A stretch of DNA of 64,000 nucleotides from Epiperipatus broadwayi (GCA_028023455.1 JAQFVV010012423.1:9771158-9835157), one strand, 5' to 3'; shown: positions 23,892 to 37,252, numbered from the stretch's first letter. Notes: generated by a model not told the origin, from the sequence alone. Made by a program: numbers and translations.

Positions 23892-26758
23892 AACAATAAA
23901 CCTTCTAGCACTAATAACCAAAATTCAGCCTCCGATAATTCAAGTGCTATAGAAAAATATGGAAAGCAAAAAATCGCAACGACATCCGATGACGCAAACA
24001 AAAACGAAGACAGCGTAAATACAGCAGAAGATTTATGTAAGCTTTGTAAAACTAATTGTACACACAAGATTCTAATTAAGGTACATGAGACCAAGCATAA
24101 TACAACATCTAACCTCAACGTCACAAATATTACTGATAATAAACATAAAAATTATTCTTACCAGCCTCAGTTAATACCGGAAAGCCATGTCATTAGCGAT
24201 TCTAAAACCAACGAAATATCTACGGAAATAATGATAAAAATATTATTGATTTTAACTGTAATAGTAATAATAAACAAAATTCACATCATAATATACCTAA
24301 AATAAAGACCTCCAAACAAACAATCTCAGAAATGATCCACGAGTTTTCAGACGCTACAGTGCATAACGACGAATACTGTTCAACAGGCTACACTTCAACT
24401 GGCCCGTCACTCAAAGCGGATAAACAAGGTACTAAAGAAAATTTTTTTAATACGGACGTAATCCATTGGCCTGAACCGGCACATAAATTAAATAATAAAG
24501 GCACCAAAACTAAAAAATACACAGAAACAAATAGCTGCAGCACATATATTAATGATAATACTACACTAATATCTGAAGATTCAACAGAAAATAACGCAAT
24601 AGTGTCACTTCCCATATCGACGCATTCAACTAGGAATAAATGTGAGACTCAACCAAAAATTAACCCCGCGAACAATTTACCGTCTGAAAACAGCTTTTCA
24701 ACTAAATCAAACTCGCCCAAAACTGATACAATAAATAAATATAGTTCTGAAACAACACACATGCGTAATACAATACTGGAACCCGTATTAACACATACCA
24801 ATACAATTAGTGTCACTAGTGTTCAAAATACTTCCTTACAAAGCATGCCACTTTCTATAGATGAATTCCCAACTCTTCCCTTTTACTCTCAGTATCTCAA
24901 CTACCAGAGAGAAGAAGATCAAAATAAAATTTTCCATACCGGTCATAAGGGAAACTATTCAACAATCAAGCAGACAAACCCAACACTAGATTTGACACAG
25001 AGTGATTTAAATTACCTTCCTCACATAACACCTATTTCAAAAAACTGTAATAAAATGGCTAACAGTTCATCTAGGAGCCACATATCATATGCTAACATAG
25101 CAAAAATTGGTACTACAAGTCCAACTAAGTCTATACAAAATACCAACAACTTAAAAACTAATTCATACAACGAAACCTTCTCCATACCCGGAACAGCAAG
25201 TAAAATTAATCACGACCTTACCATATTAGATATACTAAAACTAAAAAATCTACAACAGGAAAATCAAACCTTCTTGGGGCTTGAGACCAATGAATTCTCC
25301 ATAAATGACTTCACTGAGAAACAATACCAAGGCCTCTGTGTTGACTTCAACCAAACAATACCTCCAACCCTCCTCAAATCCTTAGTAAACTACCACAATG
25401 ATAAAAGTGTTGTTCTGGCAGTGACAGAACCAAATTACTAACTCCATAAATTCCCCATTACAGCACTATACGAATTGATAAAACAATACAAATTAACAGA
25501 GGGCATACACCGGATCCTCACTCACCCAAACAACATATACATTGCCGTCGAATTTGCCACTTGGGCCTTCCGAAATGAATTTAAATCAAATTTCAAAAAA
25601 CTAGACAACAAATTCCTTATATATGTTGATACAAACAGACCTGCTACCCTTATCAGAACCCTCAAGAATTGTATCATGGGCTTTGACAATAATCTCCTCC
25701 AAGAAATACTTTTACCTTACAGGAAAATCCAGAATTTCTCATATCTGCCAGTAGACAAGACGATCAAGTCCATCCTATCCAATACTGCATCATTTCAAAT
25801 TCAACTAAGAAAAGGCCTAGGGCCCACTGACATATCAACTACCATTAAAGCAAAAGGTTGTCCAATGATACTTTCTTTCGTTGGCGTCAGGCCACAATGT
25901 TTTCATTGCGGTCTAAGAACACATCTCATAAAAGAATGCCCAGCAAAAATATGCACCTCTTGTGGTCAAAAGGAAAATAAGTTTCACAAATGTAAAGCAC
26001 CTCATACACTCACACCTGCTAATGTCACACATAATGAAATGCCAACCACAAACACTCCAGGCCTGCATACTACTGAAGCTGAAGTCGAATCCTACAGTAC
26101 AGTAACCAACACCAAAGACCTTATGAATCCTAATAAACTCAAGGGAAAACCATCCAATAACAGCAAACAGATACAAATAGCATATCAAAACCCAAATGGC
26201 TCCAAGCCCAGAGATAACTCACAGAAACTAGACAACTTACCAAAAAGCTCAAAATCAAAAGAACCAAATAATGCCTCTAGATGCAAAAATCTAACAATCT
26301 CTTCTGACGATACAGATGATGCACCTCTCAGCATAGACCATCAAAACCATAACAATGCACTCAGAACCCCAAGACCTCTAAGATCAAAACCAGCGGTTTC
26401 TAACACAAAATCTATAATGGACGCATCGAAACTATCAATATCCTATATGAATTCATCCCATATGAAAGCTCCCACACCTACAAAAAATAGATCTTCACCA
26501 CCCATCTCTGACTATGACTCAGACATGGATTTCAACCTACCCCCTAATGCTAATAATAAACAAAAATCTGCCAAACATTCAAAGGCCTACTCTGAAGAAG
26601 AGGACTCACACCTATCTCCGGCTTCTGAGCCAAACTACCTAAAGTTCTCCTTTCCCTACAGTGTAAATTCTATTCTGGAAAAAAACAAGAGGAAAATACA
26701 AAGCACACCAAAAAACTCTCTCAGTCATGAATCACACAATGCAACCGAGATCTTTTGA
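23892..26758 (+). pseudogene. LINE ORF1, gag-like nucleic-acid-binding protein (broken)
   Basis: A long Asn/Ser/Thr-rich protein leads to a structured region and then zinc knuckles. CFHCGLRTHLIKECP is a canonical C-x2-C-x4-H-x4-C knuckle; CTSCGQKENKFHKC just after it is a shortened variant. A low-complexity Ser/Pro/Lys-rich C-terminus with a short acidic stretch (SSDDTDD) follows. LINE ORF1 proteins of this kind bind the element RNA and form the ribonucleoprotein. Breaks: the frame shifts near 24225, and a TAA lies in frame at 25439-25441 after VVLAVTEPNY, with the frame continuing as LHKFPITALYELIKQY. The exact start is uncertain because a TGA precedes the readable frame at 23889. The ORF ends 110 bp before ORF2. 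Confidence 0.8.
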
Positions 26759-26870
26759 GCTGATTTCCACAGGCCATCCTTGCCAGATCAGAAATTCAGT
26801 GATCACAAGGACAATTACAACCTTCAATCAAAGATTCCGCTGGTGGTAAAACCAAGCAGCAATAATCTTT

Positions 26871-29800
26871 ATGGATAGGATCAAGTGCCAAATCATTGGT
26901 CTTAACATCAGGGGAATTAATTCTACTGACCATTTATATGTGATTAGGCATTTCTTACATCTCATATTTTATTCTTAGGAGAGATCAAATATCACCTAAA
27001 CTCCAACCCTCACATAATTCTTGAACTTTCAAAACTGGGCTTCACTCTTCTGTTTACTAATACATCAGCTGCTGGAGGGGTAGGAATCATCATTAATAAC
27101 AGGAAACCACCTTCTTCCTATAAAGTGCTTTACCATGATGCCAATCTCATTGCAATCAAGCTTATATACAAATCTAGTGAATTTATTGCAATATACTTAT
27201 ACTGCCAGAACAACCCATTGACTTATTCTAGAATAATACACACCATAAATCTCATCATTGCAAACAACACAGGCCCTACAATCCTCTTGGGGGACTTCAA
27301 CTTGCAATATGATGTGTTCACACAGAAATACCTCCATCTCTTAGCCAGGAGTTTTTTAAATGGCAGAGGTTTCTTCCCTGTGGATGCATACTCATTCTAT
27401 ACGAAGAGATCTAGAACACTGATAGACCTAATGTTTTACACCTCAGAGCTGCACTATGGTTTGGAAGCCAAGCTTCAACCCGTCCCTTCTCAGACCATCT
27501 TGCCCTGATAGCGTCTTTATATCTGGACTCCTACACTCCCATAGACTACAATAAAACAATCAGAATTATAACTAAAGCTGCTGCCATGGAAGCTGTCTTC
27601 TCAGATGCCTACATACTCTTTGAAAAAATTGACATTCTTAACATAAATCCTGAGGAAGCCTGGTTTGCCTTCACAGGCATCCTCCAAACCATAATCATAC
27701 AGCACACCAAAAAACATAAAGGGTCAACAACCCTTATGAATGAGCTTGATTTGCTTCACCATAGGATTAAAAATTTCTCAAGTGATGGTACTATAGACAA
27801 CCTCCTATTACTTAAAACACAGTACAAGCAGAAACAAGCTGCGTTTGCTGAAATAATAGCAACAAAGAATGCTAGGTTATACTTACCTGGCCAACACTGC
27901 TGGACACATGGCTATCTTAGATGGGCTCGGGGGGCAAGGAAGAAACAAAAAACTCTTTTGTCCCTCCTCATCAGTGGTAGCCATACCTCCAGAAACCAAA
28001 TTCTCATTCAAATAGAGTCATATTTCAAAAACTGCCTATCAAACTCTGTTACCTACCCCACAAATCAGTGGCATGAGACATCCCAAAAACAATGAACATG
28101 GAATAACAATATCAAACATCAAAAACTGTTTGGTCACCCTACCATTCAATGTCCATCCAGGACTACACAGCATTCCAAAGTTCATACTTACACACCTTGA
28201 GAATTTCACAGCTCCCATAGTATTAAAACTAATTAACCATCTTGCAAACAGCAAAAAAATCATCCCCAAACTTTATCCCATAGTGATGGTCCCCTTTCTT
28301 AAGAGAAACCGGGACGCATCTGCTCTATATAGCATAAGACCAATCTTCATGACCCCAATTCTGTTAAAGGTCATTGAAGGTGTGATCAAGGAGAAAATAC
28401 AAGATGTTATTCTGGACAACATATCCCAGTTGCAATTTGCAAAGAAGGGCTCATCCACACTCTCTGCAATCGGGGAGGTAAAAATTCTCTGTGATCATAT
28501 CAGATCCAAGAATCTATACAAACCCAATGCCATTCAGCTAGACATCTCTGAAGCATTTGATTCAGTAGATGTCAACATCCTGCTCAATTGCCTCTCAGCA
28601 CTAGACATTCCTACTCAAATCATTCAGATATTGGACAATCTACTAAACAACAGATTGGTCCACATTTTCCTGAATGGTTTCTTTACAGATGGTTTTATTC
28701 CTTCAAAATCCATACCCCAAGGATCTCCACTTAGCGGTCTCCTATTTATACTCTACTTAAACCCCCTTCTTAAACAGATTGAGGCAGAACTTCCAGGAAT
28801 CTATATACCCCAGCTGAAAAAACATTGTAAAGCATTCGCCTACATGGATGATATCCTTGTCACCTTACCCTCCCAAAAATATCTAAAATCTCTCATACAA
28901 ATAATCAAAAAATTTTCCTAATCCTCCAAACTTTCCTTCAATCTCAACAAGTCATTGGCCTGAAAAATCAACACCAGCAAGAAGATATCATTGCCTTTCT
29001 CAGCAGACCCCCAAAACTTTTTGGGGTTTCTCATATACAAGTCACCACAAGCCATGTCGATACAAATACAGCATTCCATCATTGAAGCTGCCACCAACAC
29101 AGTTAAAAACCTTGCCAAGGTTTATTTATCATTGCAAGGGAAAATCTCTCTCCTCAATATCAATGTAATGGCAAAGATTAGCTACTATCTACCCATAATT
29201 AACATGACAGAGACTTTCAATATAAAAATCAACCAAATCTGTGCACGGCTGTTGTGGAATGGTAAAACAGTGGCCATAGGAATTGAACGCATGCAGTGAC
29301 ATAGTAAAAATAATGGTATGTTGTTGCATGCAACGTTTTCTCTATATTACCAAAAGTGCCACTCTCTGATCCACATCCTACAAAAAAAATTTCTCCAGAT
29401 TGTAGCAGAACAACCAGTCATTCCATCAGACAGACCTTCACCTTCAAAGATAAGCTGGCTAAATCAGATACTTGACTACCTTTTCACTCACAATGGCCAC
29501 TCTACCCTAGTATTCAGACAAAAAATCTCCATTTGGGATGCTCATGGCCTGCTATTTCCCACACAAAACTCTACCATTCCTTACCTCGGTGGTAAAAATC
29601 ACGTGGTCACCAGGTTTTTCAAGCATCTCAAGCTGGAGCCAAGGTTCCTGGACTTTCTCGTAAAAATCAACCTGAATTCACTCCAGACAAACTGGTTCCT
29701 GCACTACAGGAGATTCCTCAAGAATATAGATCCTATGTGTCACAACTGCCATAGAACCTGTGAAACCTTTGATCATATGATAAATGATTGCCCAGCATAT

Positions 29801-30082
29801 GACAAAATCAGAACTTTCATTACTTACCACTGCCACATTTCCCTGAACAAAATCTTAAATATTAAATGCTGCTTCCTGTCCAGGGATTATGTCACCACAA
29901 GACTCTCAACCTTTCTCACTTATGCCATCTGGATGGCCAGATGTCACAACAAGTTTACCTTTCCTCATCCCAAGCCTGAAGACACATTCATTTCCAAGCT
30001 AAAGGAATTTCGCCATAAGGACAGAATAATCTCTTCCAGATTTTTATTTGACAACACGTGGAGCCTGATTAAGCTGGATTAA
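26871..30082 (+). pseudogene. LINE ORF2, endonuclease-reverse transcriptase (broken)
   Basis: Starts at ATG 26871 with MDRIKCQIIGLNIRG, the usual start of the apurinic endonuclease. Endonuclease motifs follow: AGGVGIIIN, ILLGDFNLQYD, RTLIDLMFYT, and SDHLALI in a shifted frame near 27495. Reverse transcriptase motifs at 28.3-28.9 kb are IQLDISEAFDSVD (motif A), PQGSPLSGLLFILYL (motif B) and FAYMDDILV (motif C, catalytic DD intact). After LQGKISLLN and LLWNGK comes CHNCHRTCETFDHMINDC near 29.75 kb, the C-terminal zinc finger. Breaks: frame changes near 26965, 27488 and 28075, and in-frame stops at 28919, near 28961 and at 29297. Length is about 1070 codons, a little short for the L1/Tx1 group. 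The protein would nick target DNA and copy the RNA there. Confidence 0.85.
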
Positions 30083-30220
30083 CAACACCAGTAACCACAT
30101 CAGAACATTTGGTTGCCTGACTAACATGGATAACTATTATTTCTGATTTACAATTGTATCATTATTACATATGGTTTTTCAATAAAATTATTTATAAATA
30201 AATAAATAATTTATAATATG

Positions 30221-33200
30221 TCAAAAAATACTTTTAAAATGGTTTAAAACAATCATTTATCACTTTCGAAATGAAACAAAATAAATTGTAGTGGTAAAAA
30301 TTATTCACAAGCTGTTTTCTTTGTCCTCTACAGTTTATTAACCAATCAGTGCTGAGAACGGACTGCCCTCTTCCATTGTTAAAACTAAAATTTGAATATA
30401 TTGATTTTTTACTTGTAAAATAATTCAAGAGAGGGCAGCATCTTATGAGACTTTTTTTAAACTTAAAAAAAAAAGTAAAATCTTTACCCTAGCATTAAAA
30501 ATGATACTATAAAATCAAGTCATCTTATTAGATAACATTAAAATTTATAACATCCAGTCACATCAATATATAAAGTAAATGATAGGTTCCTATTTGATGC
30601 TTATTTAAACAAGATTGATAAATCATATCCAAGCTAAATTGTTAAAACCTTAGACTATAATTATTAAAACATGAAAGATTATTGTCTTTGTTGTAATCAA
30701 ATATTAATATTAAAATTTAATATCTAAACTGGATTTATAGTCCATATCATTGAACAATAAATATAATTCAAGCAAATCACTATAATTTGTAACAGAATAA
30801 AATATATTTCTATTATCAGCTCTATAACTGAGTAAGATTATGATCTATATGGTTGTATATCGACTTAATATAATATTCATTTTAAACAAATAAATAATTT
30901 AAAATAAAATAATTGAACATTTACTTGCACTTACCTTTACTCATTTTCAATGATTATCATATTTGCATCTTTATCAATCATAAAATCAATTCATATATCA
31001 TTTCTATATTAATGTAACTGTTACTTGTTACTAATAAAATAATTATAACAAGCTTCTAATTACTTATTAAATATTTAAGAATGTCAAATCAATTGATTTA
31101 TTATTACATAAAAAACTATACCTGATCAAAGAATAAGCATTGAATTCAATACAAAGAAAATACATATTTATACTCTCTTTCCCATCCTCAGTTTGGACTG
31201 TTGAACTATCTTGTAAATGCTTCTAATGAATTATGTAGTATAATCCATTCATGAATTGTATCTTATTTAAATACCATAAACCAATATATTTGCATTGTAA
31301 AATTAAATGATAATGAAACAACTTTACTTGTTTTAAATTAATCCAAAATTTATTAAGAAATGAATATAAATTAAAATAAATATATATACGGCAAACATTT
31401 AAAATATATACATATCTGATTATGCTTTATGCAGTAGGTTTTCAATTGATATTAATTCTTCTAAATTAAAAAGATGATTGTATATTGAACTTCACCTATA
31501 AAATGCTAAAACTGAAAATGTATATTTATGTAACATAGACATAATATAATGCATATACACTTTTCAAAATATAAAAGAGTCAAGGACATTCTTAATCTTC
31601 ATGTATAAAATAAAAATAATCAATTAAAATAAAAATATACTAAAGAAGAATCTACCTATTCATTCACACTGTTCTAAGAAAATAAAACAAAAATACATAC
31701 TTGAGATTAATTTATTATCAATAAATAAGAAGATAAATATTTTTAAAATTAAAATCCTAATCACTCATCTACAAAATATAAATTTGAATTTAGAAAAACA
31801 TAACTTTCTTATAATTTAAGCATGTAAAATAAATCTCAACTTATTTTAAATTATATTACTATTTATATTAATTTACAATATACAGTTATTGTATAAATAA
31901 TAATAATAATAATAATGATATATAATAGCAAATAACCTGAGTAATTGTCTTCAAATACAATATTTCCAAAATAATATAATTCTAATGTATTTCTAGAACC
32001 ACAATCCAATGGTATCTCATTATTCCAGAAAAGGGATAAACATCACAAAAAACTAAGATTCAAAGAACATTTTGATCATTACAATATTTTTCAAATATTA
32101 AAATTATTCTTTGATGTAGCAGGTATTTGATCTATGATGTTATCAGTGTATAACATTAGTTTATATCCATGACAATGCAATGTAAATATCCTTTCCTTCA
32201 ACAAGTATTTGATTCATAAAAAATTATAAGTGAACCTATGATAGTTTCATCTATGACAATACAATGAAAATTGAGCCAATTCATATCTTGCATATGAATA
32301 ATTCATGACTCTCATAAAATTATATTAGCAGGTGAACATAATACTTGTGTACATTTTCTGGGAATCATCACAATACAAATGAAAATATCCACAGATTAAG
32401 GTGTTTGCTTCTTGCAACTATAGAGTGAGTGCAATGTTTTAGAAATGTGGCGATGGTTAATATATTTTATACCATCTTGGTCAGATCATTGGTATGGCTA
32501 ATATGTAAAAATATTGACCATATTAACTTCTCTGTTTGGATAATGGGATTGCAACTGTATATAAATGTCAATTCAATTAAGGTCATGTGTATTCACTATT
32601 AAAATTGAACCAAAAAAAATTTTTTTTTTACGATTGACATAAAATCACAAATTGAAATTTATTTCAAATTTTAGTAGATACAATATATTGTAATGGTCTG
32701 CACAATTCCATCAGGTTGGGAAAGGGAAAAAGTTGCATCTAACTCTGGTTGGACTTTGGTTCTTCAGGTAGTGTGCTGATGATAACATAATGGAATGCAT
32801 AACCAATGATTGCATCTATATTTAACTGACTAGCTCTATACCTATTTATTAATTTCAGATACAGTTTAGGTTAGTTCATCCATCTCTCACCCCTTTCCGG
32901 TATGCCCTAATTTTGAATCCAGGGAGAATTGCCTTTGACTCTTTTACCAGGTATGACCAGATACACACAACTTTCACATCTTAATATAGGTTATAACTAG
33001 CATGTACCCAATTTGTTATAAAACTATTATATGAGAGTGAAATAATTGTGTGTGTACATATTAAGACTAATAGTTTACTGTTGACTGCAAAGTTAACTCA
33101 ATAAATCAAAACCCAGAATAATGTAAACTGTTTAACATAAAAAAATAAAAATGTAATTAAGTATGTGTCAAATACGAACTTCTATCATTCCATCAGTTAA

Positions 33201-33863
33201 TAATTTTATAGTCCCATATCCTTTTCCCATGATAGAAATCCATTATGGCACTCATTATTTACAAGTTCATGAAAAAAAATATTAGTGATTTAAAATGATC
33301 ACAACACTAACTATCTAAGTTAGGTATCCATTGACATGTTCTAAGTAATATTGTGTTTCATTCCTGGTTGAAAACAGTCTACTTGATTAGGTCCCCCAAA
33401 TTAAGTCTAAATACATATGATATATAAAGAGATTTACATAGACAGTTAGTAGTTCATACCTAAATAACACATAAAAACTGTTAATCAACAATAAGAAACA
33501 AATAACTTGAACTCTGTAATCTCTCAAGTGCTGTAATTAATCTGAGATAATAGATTTATATGAATAACTAGATGTTAAGTCACTAGAAATTTGATGGGCT
33601 AATCTAAACTATTTATAACAATAAAAAATAAGTATGTTTACCCACCCCTCTTTTGTTTCTGCTAAAATTAAAAATGGAATCTTCCACAGTATAAACTGTG
33701 AAGTTCATGCTTCTGAATATGAAAATGAAACAATGAATAAAAAAAATTAAAAAAACTTTACAATAACGATCATTTGCTGAAAAATTAATAATTGAATCAA
33801 AATTCATTGAAACATCCTGGTAATAGCCTATGGTGTTTTGACACAGGGATTCATAATAACAGG
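30221..33863. other. AT-rich DNA, nothing firmly recognised
   Basis: A more complex patch at 32690-32970 resembles an old repeat fragment but has no internal or external match in the window. No coding signal was found. Confidence 0.45.
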
Positions 33864-34097
33864 TTAGTTCTCCATATCACTTTGCTCTGACAAAGGATTA
33901 CTCATGTAGAGATGTCTCCCAGCATCATTTAAAATATAAACACACCAATCCTTAGCTGGTCTATCTCTTGACGCTTCATCTTGGATGGAAGGCATCTTCT
34001 TGGGTGTAATGATAAAGTAAATAATGGAAGTTTCATGCAGTTGTGTTAGGGAAGAGAAGTCAACACTACAGCATGACTCTTTTTCTCCATATGCATT
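33864..34097 (-). other. unexplained 77-codon open frame, GIY-YIG-like start
   Basis: On the minus strand there is an open stretch between a TGA at 34098-34100 and a TAA at 33864-33866. Its codon use and base composition are richer than the neighbouring DNA. It includes MPSIQDEASRDRPAKDW followed by CVYILNDAGRHLYMSN. The W-x-V-Y-I-L...H-L-Y pattern resembles the start of URI/YhbQ-type GIY-YIG domains (W..YIL....LY.G), but the glycine and the following arginine helix are missing. It could be a decayed exon, a fragment of an unknown mobile element, or chance. No splice sites of good quality were seen at the edges. Confidence 0.3.
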
Positions 34098-34837
34098 TCA
34101 GAGTATATTATATAATTGTTTGTAATCATAATTCGTGATTTAATATTGGAGAATTTTTTTTATATACATTAGACAAATTATTCTATAACTTGTTTTAACT
34201 ATGAGGTTCAAAAATAGCAAGACTCTTTCACTCATGATCAGAAAATAATCTAGTTATTACAAAAATTTATAAAAAGTCTGCTTATTTTCACTTTATAACT
34301 GTTACTGTTAAATTTGATGTAATTTTATACTACTGTACTTTATTAATAACACTTGTAACTTCGAACAACAGTCTTCATTTTTCAGTATTCAAAATTTCAA
34401 TGCAATTGATGTGAACTTATTATAGCATAGGTACTATTTTCAAGAAGCTGGATTTTAAATTGATTTTGCTTTTTATATGGCCCATGATTTACATCGCACG
34501 GTACACTAAAATTTTCATTTCCTCTTAGATCAATGTAGCTGCTTATTGTTATATTAATTTCATTAATAATAATTTTATTAAAAAAATACTAAAATCATAG
34601 TTTTATTTTCATACTCAGTTTCCTAGTGACTAAACTTGACTTCAGATCATCTCCAAGTTTTCCTAGTTTCAATTTGCATCACATTTTATTGGCTAGTTTA
34701 GAACATATTACACAATGCATCTAGCTTATCTAATAGTATACATATATAATTTTTTTCTATAATACTTTGCTATACTAAACGATTCACTAAAAAAAATCTA
34801 TCATGACTTTCTCTTTGTTTAAATAAACATATGCATT

Positions 34838-34838
<1 letters not shown>
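34098..34838. other. AT-rich DNA, nothing recognised
   Basis: No coding signal or repeat boundary seen on either strand. Confidence 0.5.

Positions 34839-34888
<50 letters not shown>
34839..34888. repeat. (CA)n(TA)n microsatellite
   Basis: CA units switch directly to TA units. It lies about 40 bp left of the large palindrome. Confidence 0.97.
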
Positions 34889-34930
34889 AATTATTAATCA
34901 ATGTCTGTATTCCAATTATAATAAAATATA

Positions 34931-35187
34931 TATAATTATTCAAAACAATACAATAATTAATACAGTAAAACAATATTTAAAAAAAAAACAAATATATACC
35001 AATTTAATAGAAGTACTTTCAACTATCTATGTAGTCATTGTAATGATTTTTTCTAATAAAATTTGAATCTAGTTGACAACGACTACATAGATAGTTGAAA
35101 GTACTTCTATTAAATTGGTATATATTTGTTTTTTTAAAATATTGTTTTACTGTATTAATTATTGTATTGTTTTGAATAATTAATTAT
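34931..35187. repeat. large palindrome, ~106-bp arms, 44-bp loop
   Basis: The left arm 34931-35036 and right arm 35081-35187 are near-perfect inverted copies: AAGTACTTTCAACTATCTAT and GTAGTC meet their complements. There is no coding content. The arms differ at only a few positions, mostly in the A/T runs, so the structure is recent or maintained. It ends about 14 bp before the 2-kb repeat at 35202. Confidence 0.9.
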
Positions 35188-35201
35188 ATATATATATATA
35201 T

Positions 35202-37252
35202 TGTAATGGGCATATATGATATTACATTTTTTTTTTATTAGTAAACATAAAAAAAATAAAAGTTCACAAATAAAACTTCTTTTTTAAGAATTAAAAATTG
35301 AAAATGAAAATTCTATACTAAACTCATATATATATAAAATCGCACAGATGAAAAAAATTATTAAAAAAAGAAACTTTATTAAAAATAGAAAAAGTATTTT
35401 AAAAGCAAAAACTTAAAAAGATAAAAATATATCTAAGTTTGTACAAAACAAATTAATTAATGTTATTGAAAAAATGGAAATGATTATTTTAATTAGTCCA
35501 AGTGAACTAGCCCTTGGGCATTTAAATGTATAAGCAATGGTCAGATAGGAAAACAATAGAAACTAATGGCCAATGAAAGAGATCCATTGGGGAATCGGAT
35601 CTCAACGGAAGAATCATCATCATCGATGACGTAATGTCCATTGGATCCTAAAGTTACATATAAAAGAAAAAGTTTGATAATAAAATTTTTAGTGAGTGAA
35701 GAAAATTTAAGAGAAGACTGAGATGTGTTAAGTCGGAGGTGAAGGGATTGAAAGACGCACTATCAATTCCTTCAGTTGTTATAAAAAAAAGAAAATGAAA
35801 CATCATTTTTCCTATATTGAGGACCACAGGATCATCGAGGGATTTTAATGCTGGATTCCAAATGGCAAGCAATGGATAACTAATGAACATTTCTAAAACC
35901 ATAAGCATGTTATGAACTTAAATGAATATTAATTTGAAAACACTAAGAACTTTAAAATATAAACTTTCCCAGTATTTAAAAAAAATAGAAATAGAATCCT
36001 ATCTGACCAAACTAAATTCTTTATTAATTCCTTTTATTGATGTATTTTTTTTTTTTAATCATTTCCATTTTTTTTGGTTCTTTTAAGTTTTATTTATGAT
36101 TTTTGTTTTTCGCTAATTTAATATTATATAAATGTTAAACTTAAGTCAGGCATGAATGGCTATATAGATTTATAAAGTTTTATTAGGAGAGGGTAATCTT
36201 AGGTTATTCATTTCATAGTTGAATTAGGTCAATGGATTGGATATATTGGTGTAATTAGTAGATGTAGTACGAGATTTGCTACGGGCAGAATCACTTTATA
36301 TGCCGCACACTTCCTTTTTGCCTATGCAATGCGATCGTAAGTTGGCAAAATGACCGCAGTCCTTTTTTATGGAGTTTTTTTATTGCTCTTCTCATTAGAT
36401 AGATGTAGTATTCCTCTCTTAACCTTTTGTGCTGCCATATTCATGTTACATTCAATGCATCAATATATCAGATGGATTGACGTTGGTTTAACTGCGAACT
36501 TTTGGCCTAAGGTTAAATAAGGATAGAATATTTTCTTTTCAAATGCAAATCTATGTAGTCTATTCATACTCGACACTCTAAATAAAAATGCCTTAAATTT
36601 AAGTTGGGTATGGATGTTGCATGAATTCGTTATCAGTTACTTATGTTTGTGATTTTCATATTCAATTGGAATATATAAGTCATCGATGTCAATGCAGCAT
36701 CTTATGATGAATGCTATTGGGTTTCTTGTATTCCCTCTGCAATTGACGTTATCAATGACTTTGTATTTTGATCGGTTATGTTTATTTCGAAATGTTTTTA
36801 ACCATGGAATCTATGCAGCCGATCTATACTCAACATTATAAAACAAACTTTTATAAATCCATCTGTGCAAACTTATAAAAATTAAAATGTAAATTAAAAG
36901 CTAAAATAAAAGTTAAAAATGTAGTTAAATTTTAAAATGTAAACATACTAAAACAACTTTAAATATTATATATGTGCGTAAGTAAATGTTTGTGTGTATA
37001 ATTACTGGCAGTGGCTTATTTTATTCCTTTTTATATATTCTTAGATAAGAATTTATTATAAAATATAAATCTCTGCTATTCCACTGAGCTAGTGACAATG
37101 GGCTAATGACCGGAATCAAAATATAAAATAAAAATTTTTTTTTTTGGGACTTACATATCTGCCTACTTTATAAATTTTCTAGGTTCAAATGCCTAGTAGC
37201 GCCCTGTAGTGTAGATTATGTTAAGTCTCCCTTTTCTCCAGATCGTTGTAAT
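35202..37252 (+). mobile_element. 2-kb interspersed repeat, copy A (possible solo LTR)
   Basis: Starts TGTAATGGGCATATATGA and ends near CAGATCGTTGTAAT, matching the copy at 50240-52131 along its whole length. Shared landmarks are ACTTTATTAAAAATAG, GGACCA..GGATCAT.G, the ACTGGCAGTGGCTTATTTT tract and CTAGTGACAATGGGCTAA. No protein-coding frame is conserved between the copies. The TG start, the promoter-like TATAAAAG and the AATAAA at about 36583 suit a solo LTR, but the CA end is blurred here by the AT microsatellite that follows. A non-autonomous DNA transposon is the alternative. Confidence 0.6.
35627..35666 (+). promoter_or_regulatory. CRE-like site and TATA box in repeat copy A
   Basis: TGACGTAA (35627-35634) is a CRE/ATF-type site, and TATAAAAG (35659-35666) lies 25 bp downstream. 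In copy B the equivalent sequences are TGATGTAA (50679-50686) and an unchanged TATAAAAG (50712-50719). Conservation of the TATA box in both copies supports a real promoter, with transcription on the plus strand. Confidence 0.45.

Larger units (their letters stand above)
23761..30203 (+). mobile_element. complete L1/Tx1-like non-LTR retrotransposon (mutated)
   Basis: A 6.4-kb LINE bounded by a target-site duplication. It has a 5' untranslated region of about 130 bp, a zinc-knuckle ORF1, a 110-bp spacer, an ORF2 with apurinic endonuclease, reverse transcriptase and C-terminal zinc finger, and a short 3' untranslated region with AATAAA and an (AAAT)n tail. Its base composition is clearly richer in C and G than the flanks, a sign of insertion from elsewhere. 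The RT end (LNPL..I..GI, then FAYMDD, FS..S.LSFNLNKS, LSLQGKISLLN, ARLLWNGK) follows the L1/Tx1 layout; with a zinc-knuckle ORF1 this points to the Tx1 side, but that is inference. Both ORFs are broken, so the copy is inactive. Confidence 0.85.
23744..30220 (+). repeat. target-site duplication bounding the LINE
   Basis: AAATAATTTATAATATG occurs at 23744-23760 and again at 30204-30220, directly after the element's AAAT-type tail. The leading As of the second copy may belong to the tail, so the certain duplication is 14-17 bp. This is the expected product of target-primed reverse transcription and fixes both element ends. Confidence 0.9.

Noticed and set aside
24388-24615. Minus-strand open frames within the LINE
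   Set aside because: They are shadows of ORF1 and ORF2 coding sequence on the plus strand.
32770-32800. CTGATGA string at 32777 as a further hammerhead
   Set aside because: No GAAA box or stem II follows at the right distance and it lies outside the ribozyme repeat families.
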